A stretch of DNA of 64,000 bases from Flavobacteriales bacterium UBA6770. GTDB taxonomy: Bacteria; Bacteroidota; Bacteroidia; Flavobacteriales_G; Salibacteraceae. Numbering within the stretch: position 1 is the stretch's first letter; every line of letters begins with the position of its first letter. A program made the translations under genes and the position numbers. The notes below the pieces were generated by a model. That model was not told the DNA's origin. It saw only the letters and a list, made by a program, of their open reading frames with translations, and did no database searches. The stretch is taken from positions 62,001 through 126,000 of the forward strand of contig CAJIZH010000001.1 in assembly GCA_905181875.1 (NCBI GenBank), written 5' to 3'. Shown one piece after another: positions 53,359 through 61,228 of this stretch.

Positions 53359-53879
53359 AAAATAACTGAACTAGATTTAAGTTTAATAATTTGTTTAATT
53401 TCCAATCAAAAAAATTATTTTGACGAAGTTATAAGGAATATAAACCATTTATCTATTTATAGGTAAAATACTAGAGCATAACTAAGTATGGAATCTTTAC
53501 TTTACATATTTATGTAGTCTTTAAAAAGTGACATCGGTCTTTTACTCCTTCCACCTAAACTACCTAATGTCACATTTCTGATTCTAGAATAGATTTACAT
53601 AATAAATCTATTATTATTACATGGTAAGCCAAGTGCTAAGGTTAAGGACATATATTCTATAAATGTATTCTTGGGTAGCGTTATTGGCTAGCCCTTCAAA
53701 TATGAAGGGCTAGGGGATTATAACTGCATCCAACAAACCCAGCTCAAAAGGAAAATCATTTCACTTTCAATCATTCTCTGTCGTTTCTGTTTTTATAGCT
53801 GAATAGTTTCAGCTTTTGTTGCGATTATTACTCCACTTTCAGACTCTTAAAAACAATTATAACGTAGTGGCTTTGAAAT
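53359..53879. other. long AT-rich gap, no gene
   Basis: The gap between the LPP20 gene and cassette copy D holds no convincing frame. It includes a palindrome AGATTTA-CATAA-TAAATCT (53591-53609) and the perfect hairpin listed next. The promoter of the LPP20 unit must lie in its left part; no clean consensus was found. Confidence 0.4.
53688..53713. other. perfect 11-bp hairpin without T run
   Basis: CTAGCCCTTCA (53688-53698) and TGAAGGGCTAG (53703-53713) pair perfectly around AATA. No T run follows on either strand, so it is not a typical terminator; a degraded terminator or structured RNA element is possible. Confidence 0.5.
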
Positions 53880-54012
53880 ACTAAAGAGCAGTCAAAAGGA
53901 CTTTATCTATTGAAGGTAAATGTTAACGATACAAATAAGAGTCTAAGGTTTTTAAGGAGTGATTAAAGTCCTTTATTAGGTTATCTGCATGGGTCATTAT
54001 ACCATTCACAGC
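53880..54012 (+). repeat. T9SS sorting-domain cassette, copy D (frameshifted scrap)
   Basis: It starts at EQSKGLYLLKVNVND and then loses frame, with a stop before the natural end. The 3' flank (GATTAAAGTCC ... TTATCTGCATGGGTCATTATACCATTCACAGC region) is preserved and ends just before the 423-residue protein gene. Confidence 0.8.
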
Positions 54013-54024
54013 ACTTCTTTTTTC

Positions 54025-55296
54025 TTAATTATAAAGTTCTGGTTCCGATTTTATAAAGTAGTTTTTTAAATATACTTCTGAAAAATAGGGATATTCTATT
54101 TTTTCACAGATTTGATTATAATCTGCTTGAATAACATTCTTATCACTTATAGTTTCGGTACAAGCATATAAATAGACATTATGTATTAATTTAATCAAAT
54201 CAAAATAAGAATATCTTGTATAATTCAAGTTAAAAAGCTGTAGATATTTCTTCTGTTTGGTCTTGTTATCAGACAACTTATAGTAAAACAAACACATGAG
54301 ATAAAATGAATTTAAATGGTGTTTGTGATAATAGAAAAATTGACTCTCGTTCATGATTTTTATAAGATAATTCATAAGAACAGTATTTTTACTAAATATT
54401 GCTATCAAGAAAAGTTCATGTGAATAGTCAAGCAACAACGATTTTCTTTCTGAATGTACTTGATAATACTTATCTAAAAGTGCTTCCGTTTTATCATGTT
54501 TCTGAGTCAAAATTTTTATAGACATCAAACGACTACATAGAATAGGATTTAGTTTAGCACTAAACGCTTGATTTTCGAAGGAATCGTTAATGCTTCTATT
54601 ATTTAAAAAATTTCTAAATTCTAGAATGGCTTTGCTGAAGAGTTTAATTTCTTCTGTTTTTGTTTCCTTATCGATTATTTTGGTCCATTCTCCGTAATAG
54701 CTGTTAAGACTTGAATAATCAACAAAAGTCAAATAGATACAACGTAAAAAATTTGCATTCCTAAGTAATAATTTGTCCATAAATTGATTTCTCCTAACAA
54801 GTAATCCAATTGAATTTCCAATAGTTAAAACTTCCGAATAAGAAAAGTTTTCGTATTTCAATTCTTTTAATCTAAATATTATATCTAAATGATAATAATG
54901 CTGATTATAGAGCAATTCTCTAGTTAGGGTAATTATGAAACTAATAAAATCGTTAGAACTTTTTTTTGTTTCCTGAATTAATTCAATTATTTCAGCTTCA
55001 TCACAGCGATAAATTGCCCCAGAAACCAATTGTGATAAATTGCTTTCTTTTTCATGCAAATAGGTTTGAGTAAAATGGGCGTAACTATTATAATTACAGA
55101 ACTCTGCGAAGACATTAAGCGTGTTTAGGCTTGTTTTTACAGCTGGCCCCAATCCATATAACCTTCTTATGGTATTGTAGCTTATATTCACACCTAGCGT
55201 ATGAAAAATAGCATTCGAGAGCAATTCACAATCTCCACGATTTTTAATTTTTATCTCAATTTTTGTTTCGACTTTTTGTTTTAAAATATCAATCAT
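54025..55296 (-). CDS. putative HTH-like regulator with helical C-terminal domain
   Basis: This 423-residue soluble protein has an N-terminal region (about residues 1-75) with a pattern seen in uncharacterised Bacteroidota regulators: NRGDCELLSNAIFHTLGV, then NISYNTIRRLYGLGPAVKTS and LNTLNVFAEFCNYNSYAHF. This looks like a helix-turn-helix followed by a second helical unit. The rest (about 80-420) is all-helical and TPR-like without clear repeats. It is divergent from the fibre operon across a 225-base gap that holds the shared upstream element, so it may control that operon. This is inference; no DNA-binding motif is certain. Confidence 0.55.
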   Translation of the reverse strand: MIDILKQKVETKIEIKIKNRGDCELLSNAIFHTLGVNISYNTIRRLYGLGPAVKTSLNTLNVFAEFCNYNSYAHFTQTYLHEKESNLSQLVSGAIYRCDEAEIIELIQETKKSSNDFISFIITLTRELLYNQHYYHLDIIFRLKELKYENFSYSEVLTIGNSIGLLVRRNQFMDKLLLRNANFLRCIYLTFVDYSSLNSYYGEWTKIIDKETKTEEIKLFSKAILEFRNFLNNRSINDSFENQAFSAKLNPILCSRLMSIKILTQKHDKTEALLDKYYQVHSERKSLLLDYSHELFLIAIFSKNTVLMNYLIKIMNESQFFYYHKHHLNSFYLMCLFYYKLSDNKTKQKKYLQLFNLNYTRYSYFDLIKLIHNVYLYACTETISDKNVIQADYNQICEKIEYPYFSEVYLKNYFIKSEPELYN

Positions 55297-55388
55297 AGAT
55301 GTATCAAGAATGTATCATAATTAGACTACTTTTTTACTTGATTTGCAAAAGAAACAAAATTTCAGACAGGAAAAAAAAGCAAAATTTC

Positions 55389-55470
55389 AAACAAGAAGTT
55401 ATTCTATAACAGGCAGTTATTCTCGTTTATGAGCACATCGTCCACATGTTAATTTAATAATTTCTTCACG
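55389..55470 (+). promoter_or_regulatory. upstream element shared with the lipoprotein gene, copy 2
   Basis: This matches 45972-46050 over about 80 bases, best in GAAGTTATTCTATAACA and GCAGTTATT, including the inverted repeat GTTAT-TCT-ATAAC. It ends about 50 bases before the ATG of the first fibre operon gene. The -7 box after it is less perfect than in copy 1. Confidence 0.6.
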
Positions 55471-55521
55471 ATGTAAAATTCTGTGGAATGATTGACAATA
55501 AACACCGAAAAAAATAGATTT

Positions 55522-55998
55522 ATGAAAGGAATTACGTTTTTCTTATGTGTGTTATTTGCTACACCTCTTTTGTATTCGCAAGAGACCATAACTACAGCGG
55601 GTGGAGAGGCTACAGGCAGTGGAACAGCCAGTTATTCTATTGGCCAAGTAGTATATAGCAATAATACAGGCAGTAATGGCTCAGTAAGCCAAGGTGTGCA
55701 GCAAGCCTATACAATTGTGGATGTAGTTGATTTAGTTGGAGGATTAGCAACTATTAATCTTGAGTTAGCTGCCTATCCTAACCCAACAAATAATGCATTG
55801 ACCCTCAACATTGGTAATTACAACAACCAAAACTTGACCTATCGATTGTGCGATATGCAAGGAAAATTATTGGATAGTAGAAAAGTGAATAATAGTAGCA
55901 CTGAAATTGGCATGCAAAATTTACCTGCAAGCACATATCTGTTAAATATAATAGACCAAGAGTCTTTAATCAAAACCTTTAGAATAATTAAAAATTAA
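55522..55998 (+). CDS. small secreted protein with T9SS type A sorting domain
   Basis: This protein of about 158 residues has a signal peptide ending near LLYSQ. The N-terminal domain (TTAGGEATGSGTASYSIGQV and SVSQGVQQAYTI) is a short module that often precedes T9SS sorting domains in the phylum. The C-terminal sorting domain is AYPNPTNNALTLNIGNYNN ... LPASTYLLNIIDQESLIKTFRIIKN. Its sorting domain is unrelated in DNA to cassettes A-F. The start is ATG 55522, not TTG 55492. It lies six bases before the fibre gene, so it may be exported with and help mount the fibre; this is inference. Confidence 0.8.
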   Translation: MKGITFFLCVLFATPLLYSQETITTAGGEATGSGTASYSIGQVVYSNNTGSNGSVSQGVQQAYTIVDVVDLVGGLATINLELAAYPNPTNNALTLNIGNYNNQNLTYRLCDMQGKLLDSRKVNNSSTEIGMQNLPASTYLLNIIDQESLIKTFRIIKN

Positions 55999-56004
55999 AA
56001 CGCC

Positions 56005-59000
56005 ATGAAAAAATTATACACACTTATAGCTTCAGTAGTAATAACGTTAACTGTTTTTGCACAAGCACCTTCAAAAATGAGCTACCAAGCAGTAGTTAGA
56101 GATGCAGCAGATGCACTAGTAACTAGCCAGGCAGTTGGCATGCAATTAAGTATAGTCCAAGGTTCAGTTTCTGGTACAGTAGTTTATGTAGAAACACAAA
56201 CACCTACGTCTAACCTAAATGGATTAGTAAGTGTAGAGATTGGCAGCGGAACTGTTGTCTCTGGCACGTTTAACAGCATAGATTGGAGCAGCGGCCCCTA
56301 CTTTATAAAAACAGAAACCGATCCTACAGGTGGCACAACGTATACCATAACAGGAACTAGCGAGTTAATGAGTGTACCTTATGCTTTACATGCTAATACA
56401 GCAGATAGCATTATCGGTGGAATAGCAGGACCAAAAGGAGACAAAGGTGATACAGGTATTCAAGGAACACAAGGCATACAAGGACTAAAAGGGGACACAG
56501 GCGTTGCTGGTATTCAGGGTATTCAGGGCATCCAAGGACTAAAAGGTGATACAGGCGTTGCTGGTATTCAGGGTATTCAAGGATTAAAAGGTGATACAGG
56601 CGTCGCTGGTATTCAGGGTATACAAGGTATTCAAGGATTAAAAGGTGATACAGGCGTTGCTGGTATTCAGGGTTTACAAGGTATCCAAGGACTAAAAGGT
56701 GCTAATGGTGTAGCAGGAGCGAAAGGATCAAAAGGTGATACAGGTGCTGCGGGTATTCAGGGTATACAAGGTATCCAAGGACTAAAAGGTGCTAATGGTG
56801 CAGCAGGAGCGAAAGGATTAAAAGGTGATACAGGTGCTGCGGGTATTCAGGGAATCCAAGGGCTAAAAGGGGATACAGGCGTTGCAGGTATACAGGGAAT
56901 CCAAGGACTAAAAGGTGATACTGGAGCAGTAGGTCCATTAGTTGCTGGTATTGCAAGTCAAACATTAAGACATAACGGAACTACTTGGGTAGCAACATCT
57001 AATTTAAGCAATAATGATACTACTGTAACAACAACAGCAGATATGAATATTAATGGTTTAACAGTAGGCAGGGGATCTGGAGGGGATACCGCCAATACAG
57101 CCACAGGATATTTAGCTCTAAATGAAAACACTACAGGAAAGGATAACACAGCTTTAGGAATTTATACCCTGAAAAAAAACACCACAGGAAGTCGAAATAC
57201 AGCCATAGGAGCATATGCTTTAAGTAAAAACACCACAGGAACTTATAATACAGCCTTAGGATTGGCAGCTTTAAATGAAAACACCTCAGGATATAACAAT
57301 ACAGCCTCAGGAGCTAGTGCGCTCAAATTCAACACTACAGGAAATTCTAACACGGCTGTAGGAAATCAATCCCTATATAAAAACACCACAGGAAATTATA
57401 ACACAGCTACAGGACGCCAAACCCTCTATAACACCACCACCGGACAGCGGAACACAGCCTCAGGATATGCAGCCCTCTATTATAACACCACAGGAGGTGA
57501 AAACACAGCCACAGGATATTATTCCCTGTTAAGAAATACCACAGGAGTACAAAACACAGCTTCAGGATATTATGCCCTATATAAAAACACCACAGGACGT
57601 TTCAACAACGCATCAGGGGCTGGTTCGATGCAAAACAACACCACAGGAAGTTACAACACAGCCACAGGAACTGTAGCACTATATAATAACACTACAGGAA
57701 ATTATAACAACGCATCAGGATATCAGGCCCTGTATAATAACACTACAGGAAGTGAAAACACAGCATCAGGATCTCAAGCCCTATTTTCTAACTCGACAGG
57801 AAATACTAACACAGCCATAGGTTGGCAATCACTATATAGAAACACCTCAGGATATAACAATATAGCCTTAGGATGGAGAGCCCTTTTTTCAAATACCACA
57901 GGAAGGGCAAACACAGCCTCAGGATATCAGGCTCTATATTCAAACACCATAGGAAAAAATAACATGGCCTCAGGATATTATGCCCTAAATAAAAACACCA
58001 CAGGAAATTATAATACAGCCTCAGGAGCGGGTTCACTTCAAAACAACACCACAGGACAACAAAATGCAGCATTAGGAAACGCAGCTCTAAATGCAAATAC
58101 CACAGGACAGCGGAATACTGCTTTGGGGGAAACAGCCCTTTTTTCTAACACCACAGGAAGTTATAACACAGCCTCAGGACAGCGAGCCCTATATAGAAAC
58201 ACCACAGGAGCTAACAACACAGCCTCAGGATATTTTGCCCTATATTCAAACACTACAGGAAGTTATAACACAGCCTCAGGACAGGAAGCCCTATATAAAA
58301 ACACAACAGGAGGTTATAACATAGCCTCAGGATCGTATGCCCTATATTCAAACACCACAGGAAATTATAATACAGCCTCAGGAGCGTATGCCCTAAATAA
58401 AAACACAACAGGGAGTTTTAACACAGCCTCAGGATATCAGGCCCTACAAGCAAACACCACAGGATATGGTAACACAGCCACAGGATATCACACCCTGTAT
58501 GGAAACACTACAGGACGTTCTAATACAGCCATAGGAGAACGTGCCCTGCATAGAAACACCACAGGATACAACAATACAGCATCAGGATATTTTGCCCTGT
58601 ATTTCAACACTACAGGATATAATAATACAGCTTCAGGATATCAGACCCTATATAGAAACACCACAGGAAACCGGAACACAGCCTCAGGACATCAGGCCCT
58701 ATATTCAAACACCACAGGATTTTATAGCACAGCATCAGGATATCAGGCCCTATATTCCAACACCACAGGAACATATAACACAGCCTCAGGCTGGCAATCC
58801 CTATATCTTAACACTACAGGGAATGCCAATACAGCCCATGGATTGTATGCCCTAAGGTCAAACACTACAGGAAAAGAAAACACAGCCATTGGAATGTATG
58901 CGGGCAATACTGGTAATTTTTCCAATACTACGGCTTTAGGTTATTCTGCAGTAAGAACGGCAAGTAATCAAGTAAGGATAGGTAATAGCTCTGTTACTAG

Positions 59001-59451
59001 TATTGGCGGTTTCAGAGCCTGGTCTAATGTTTCTGACGCACGTTTTAAGAAAAATATAGAAGAAAAAGTAATTGGTTTAGATTTTATTATGGCACTTCGT
59101 CCTGTAACGTACAATCTTGATATGGATGCTATTGCTAATTTTCACGAAACACCAGATAGCCTTCGTTTAGAGGAATCAGAGCGAGAAGCAGGAGAGATTC
59201 TACAAACTGGTTTTATTGCCCAAGAAGTAGAATTAGCAGCAAAAAAATTAGGATATGATTTTAGTGGTGTAGATGCTCCTAAAAATGACAAAGACAACTA
59301 CGGTTTACGTTATTCTGAATTTGTTGTTCCATTGGTGAAAGCAATGCAAGAGCAACAAACACTTATTCAAAGTCAGCTAACGATAGTTGAAGAACAGCAG
59401 ACACTAATAAAGAAATTAGAAGAAAGAATAACTACCTTGGAACAAAGGTAA
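56005..59451 (+). CDS. giant collagen-like / repeat fibre protein with S74 tail domain
   Basis: This 1148-residue protein has five parts. A signal peptide and N-terminal domain (residues 1-141; PSKMSYQAVVRDAADALV ... SVPYALHANTAD) come first. Then 57 uninterrupted Gly-X-Y triplets follow (142-312), mostly GIQ, GLK, GDT and GVA. After a linker, 35 tandem 17-residue units run without a gap (364-958; pattern NTASGYQALYSNTTGxx). A peptidase-S74/endosialidase chaperone-like domain follows, with Ser1010-Asp1011 in SDARFKKNIE. A coiled coil ends it (about 1110-1148). In phage tail spikes such S74 domains fold trimers and then may cut themselves off. A trimeric surface fibre or adhesin is inferred. 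No T9SS signal is present. Confidence 0.85.
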   Translation: MKKLYTLIASVVITLTVFAQAPSKMSYQAVVRDAADALVTSQAVGMQLSIVQGSVSGTVVYVETQTPTSNLNGLVSVEIGSGTVVSGTFNSIDWSSGPYFIKTETDPTGGTTYTITGTSELMSVPYALHANTADSIIGGIAGPKGDKGDTGIQGTQGIQGLKGDTGVAGIQGIQGIQGLKGDTGVAGIQGIQGLKGDTGVAGIQGIQGIQGLKGDTGVAGIQGLQGIQGLKGANGVAGAKGSKGDTGAAGIQGIQGIQGLKGANGAAGAKGLKGDTGAAGIQGIQGLKGDTGVAGIQGIQGLKGDTGAVGPLVAGIASQTLRHNGTTWVATSNLSNNDTTVTTTADMNINGLTVGRGSGGDTANTATGYLALNENTTGKDNTALGIYTLKKNTTGSRNTAIGAYALSKNTTGTYNTALGLAALNENTSGYNNTASGASALKFNTTGNSNTAVGNQSLYKNTTGNYNTATGRQTLYNTTTGQRNTASGYAALYYNTTGGENTATGYYSLLRNTTGVQNTASGYYALYKNTTGRFNNASGAGSMQNNTTGSYNTATGTVALYNNTTGNYNNASGYQALYNNTTGSENTASGSQALFSNSTGNTNTAIGWQSLYRNTSGYNNIALGWRALFSNTTGRANTASGYQALYSNTIGKNNMASGYYALNKNTTGNYNTASGAGSLQNNTTGQQNAALGNAALNANTTGQRNTALGETALFSNTTGSYNTASGQRALYRNTTGANNTASGYFALYSNTTGSYNTASGQEALYKNTTGGYNIASGSYALYSNTTGNYNTASGAYALNKNTTGSFNTASGYQALQANTTGYGNTATGYHTLYGNTTGRSNTAIGERALHRNTTGYNNTASGYFALYFNTTGYNNTASGYQTLYRNTTGNRNTASGHQALYSNTTGFYSTASGYQALYSNTTGTYNTASGWQSLYLNTTGNANTAHGLYALRSNTTGKENTAIGMYAGNTGNFSNTTALGYSAVRTASNQVRIGNSSVTSIGGFRAWSNVSDARFKKNIEEKVIGLDFIMALRPVTYNLDMDAIANFHETPDSLRLEESEREAGEILQTGFIAQEVELAAKKLGYDFSGVDAPKNDKDNYGLRYSEFVVPLVKAMQEQQTLIQSQLTIVEEQQTLIKKLEERITTLEQR
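56428..56940 (+). repeat. 57 collagen-like Gly-X-Y triplets
   Basis: Every third codon is Gly over 513 bases. The DNA has longer near-identical blocks such as GGTATTCAGGGTATTCAAGG, so the array could change length by slippage or recombination. Only two triplets have Pro (GPK, GPL), at the ends. Confidence 0.93.
57094..58878 (+). repeat. 35 tandem 51 bp repeats (17 residues each)
   Basis: 1785 bases equal exactly 35 x 51, with no insertion, deletion or stop. Core codons for N-T-A-x-G and N-T-T-G are strongly kept while the positions between vary. A partial 36th unit (NTAIGMYAGN) closes the array. The repeat resembles YadA-head or Hep/Hag-type structural repeats. Confidence 0.93.
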
Positions 59452-59474
59452 ATCACTCTCCTTTATAACACTCG

Positions 59475-59500
59475 AAAGCCCTATTATTAGGGCTTTCTTT
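59475..59500 (+). terminator. rho-independent terminator after fibre gene
   Basis: AAAGCCCTA (59475-59483) and TAGGGCTTT (59488-59496) pair perfectly around TTAT, followed by C and T bases. It lies 24 bases after the stop. Confidence 0.85.
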
Positions 59501-59539
59501 ATTTTAGGTGTTTTTATTTTCCCTATAATTGAGAATTAA

Positions 59540-59760
59540 TCCAAATTTGGAGGTGTTGAAGTTTATGATGTATCAGGACGCTTAATTATTAAGTCACCAT
59601 TAAATACCATTGACCTTGAAGAGGAGTCTAAAGGACTTTACCTATTGAAGATAAATGCTAACGGAACAACTCAAGACTTTAAGGTTTTTAAGCAGTGATT
59701 AGAACCCTTAATTAGAGTTTCTAAAGAGGTTATCTGCATTGGTCATTATACAGCTCACAG
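59540..59760 (+). repeat. T9SS sorting-domain cassette, copy E (orphan)
   Basis: An open frame without a start encodes GGVEVYDVSGRLIIKSPLNT ... LLKINANGTTQDFKVFKQ to TGA 59696-59698, followed by the shared 3' flank (CTTAATTAGAGTTTCTAA ... GGTTATCTGCATTGGTCATT). A TAA at 59537 closes it upstream. The remaining ~180 bases to the amine oxidase gene hold one palindromic motif. Confidence 0.85.
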
Positions 59761-59914
59761 GAGTTATTGAGCTAGATGTTATCATTCTATCAATTTGTAT
59801 TTATACTTAAATAGAAAAGATTAAAAAAGCAGTCGCTCCTTACAAATTTTTTTTAGGATTATAGCCAGCTAACAATCTTCAATTACCTGCAGCTTTCCGT
59901 GATAATAGACTTCA

Positions 59915-59932
59915 TTTGACAACTGTCACAAA
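59915..59932. promoter_or_regulatory. palindromic motif TTTGACAnnTGTCACAAA, copy 1
   Basis: TGACA-AC-TGTCA is a perfect inverted repeat in an 18-base motif. It lies 10 bases past the 3' end of the amine oxidase gene. An equal motif is upstream of that gene. Confidence 0.5.
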
Positions 59933-59941
59933 AACCCTTGT

Positions 59942-61150
59942 CTACTTCCATGGTTTTGGCCACAATATTTTATCGACAGCTTCATAACCAGATAATATGG
60001 CACTTTGTACAGACCCACGTATAATATTAAAACCTTTAATTTTATAATCTGTGTTATAAGTTTCTCCTGCAAAATATACTTTATCATCAAGAGAAGCATT
60101 TAGTTTTTTAGATGAATTTTCAAAATCAGTTGTCCAAGTTCCTTGCGTGAATGTTTGCTGACCCCAATCCTTATATATATAAGACCCTAGATAATTTTCT
60201 GACGCAAGTCCATCAAAATAACCATCTAATTCTTCAATAACAGAAGCTACAATTGCATCTGAACTGCCCAAAGAATAATATTCTTCAGCTGAAATACCAG
60301 TAGATAATAAACCTAAAACATGATCTTCTGATCCCTTCCCATAGGCTATATCATAATATGTTTTTTCTCCGCTAATTGTTTCACAAGTGATAACATCTGG
60401 ATAAAATTGATCAGAAAATTTCATAAACAACTTAAACCCTGGTAAAAATTCAACATCTTGTATGGCAGTATTTTTTTTTGCAGGTAAAGCAGGGATGAAA
60501 GTAATGTTATTCGATTTAAGTACGCCGACAGAAACAGTTAAAATTACTTTGTCAGCTTCATATTTCGTACCATTTTCTGTCGTTAATATTACTTTATTCC
60601 CTGTATAATCTATCGTTTTAACGGTAGAATTATAGACAACATTTTGCTCTACATTTTGCGCAAAATTTTCATTAATAAAATCATACCATGTCGTACTTTT
60701 AAATTTATATTCTGTTATATAATCTTCATAGTAATCTACCATTTCTTGATTTGGAACTTTTAAATATTTAGAACCAATGACCCGTTTAACATCCATAGGC
60801 TGGTATAAAATAGTTTCAACATTTGGTTCATTTCCTGATTGATTTATTAAAAAATTTAGAATTGATTTATCTTCATGTATCCACTCAGCACCTAAATCGA
60901 TAGGGAAATCTGCAAAACTTTCATTTTTCTGGACTCTACCACCAACTTTGTCAGTTGCTTCTAATATTCTGTAGCTAATTCCCTTCTCTTCTAATTTATT
61001 TGCGGCAGCTAAGCCAGAAGCTCCTGCACCTACAATAATTACATCTCCGTAAAATTTGATGTTTTTATCTTTGTTACATGCCGTAAGTGAAAATGTAAGA
61101 ATCAAAAATAACAGTGGAACAAGAGCTTTGGTGTATGGCAGTTTTTTCAT
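59942..61150 (-). CDS. FAD-dependent amine oxidase-like lipoprotein
   Basis: This 402-residue protein has a lipoprotein signal (LTACNK) and a flavin monoamine oxidase fold: the FAD-binding dinucleotide motif VIIVGAGASGLAAANKLEEKG (about residues 37-57), EATDKVGGRVQ and LGAEWIHE next to it, and the C-terminal VYFAGETYNTDYKIKGFN that closes the flavin site. It would oxidise an amine with oxygen, releasing aldehyde and hydrogen peroxide, on the outer membrane or in the periplasm; Sec export of a flavoprotein as a lipoprotein is unusual. It lies 78 bases after a Crp/Fnr regulator gene. Confidence 0.85.
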   Translation of the reverse strand: MKKLPYTKALVPLLFLILTFSLTACNKDKNIKFYGDVIIVGAGASGLAAANKLEEKGISYRILEATDKVGGRVQKNESFADFPIDLGAEWIHEDKSILNFLINQSGNEPNVETILYQPMDVKRVIGSKYLKVPNQEMVDYYEDYITEYKFKSTTWYDFINENFAQNVEQNVVYNSTVKTIDYTGNKVILTTENGTKYEADKVILTVSVGVLKSNNITFIPALPAKKNTAIQDVEFLPGFKLFMKFSDQFYPDVITCETISGEKTYYDIAYGKGSEDHVLGLLSTGISAEEYYSLGSSDAIVASVIEELDGYFDGLASENYLGSYIYKDWGQQTFTQGTWTTDFENSSKKLNASLDDKVYFAGETYNTDYKIKGFNIIRGSVQSAILSGYEAVDKILWPKPWK

Positions 61151-61206
61151 GCGTTATAAATTTTAAAATTCAAAACACATAATTAATGGATTCTAATTAG
61201 AATCTA

Positions 61207-61224
61207 TTTGACATTTGTCACAAA
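61207..61224. promoter_or_regulatory. palindromic motif TTTGACAnnTGTCACAAA, copy 2 (probable operator)
   Basis: TGACA-TT-TGTCA lies in the 78-base gap before the amine oxidase gene, about 57 bases upstream of its start. It matches copy 1 at every position except the two spacer bases. It is a good candidate site for the Crp/Fnr protein encoded next to it. Confidence 0.55.
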
Positions 61225-61228
61225 GCAA

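Noticed and set aside
57806-58855. Open frames on both strands inside the fibre repeat array (57806-58096 minus, 58091-58324 and 58541-58855 plus)
   Set aside because: They arise because the 51 bp period keeps other frames open; translations are low-complexity echoes of the repeats.
57094-58878. Regular short repeats that could be taken for a CRISPR array
   Set aside because: The repeats have no spacers, are in frame, and code for a continuous protein with a 17-residue period.
56005-59451. Fibre gene as part of a prophage
   Set aside because: No integrase, capsid, terminase or lysis genes lie nearby, and the protein has a Sec signal peptide.
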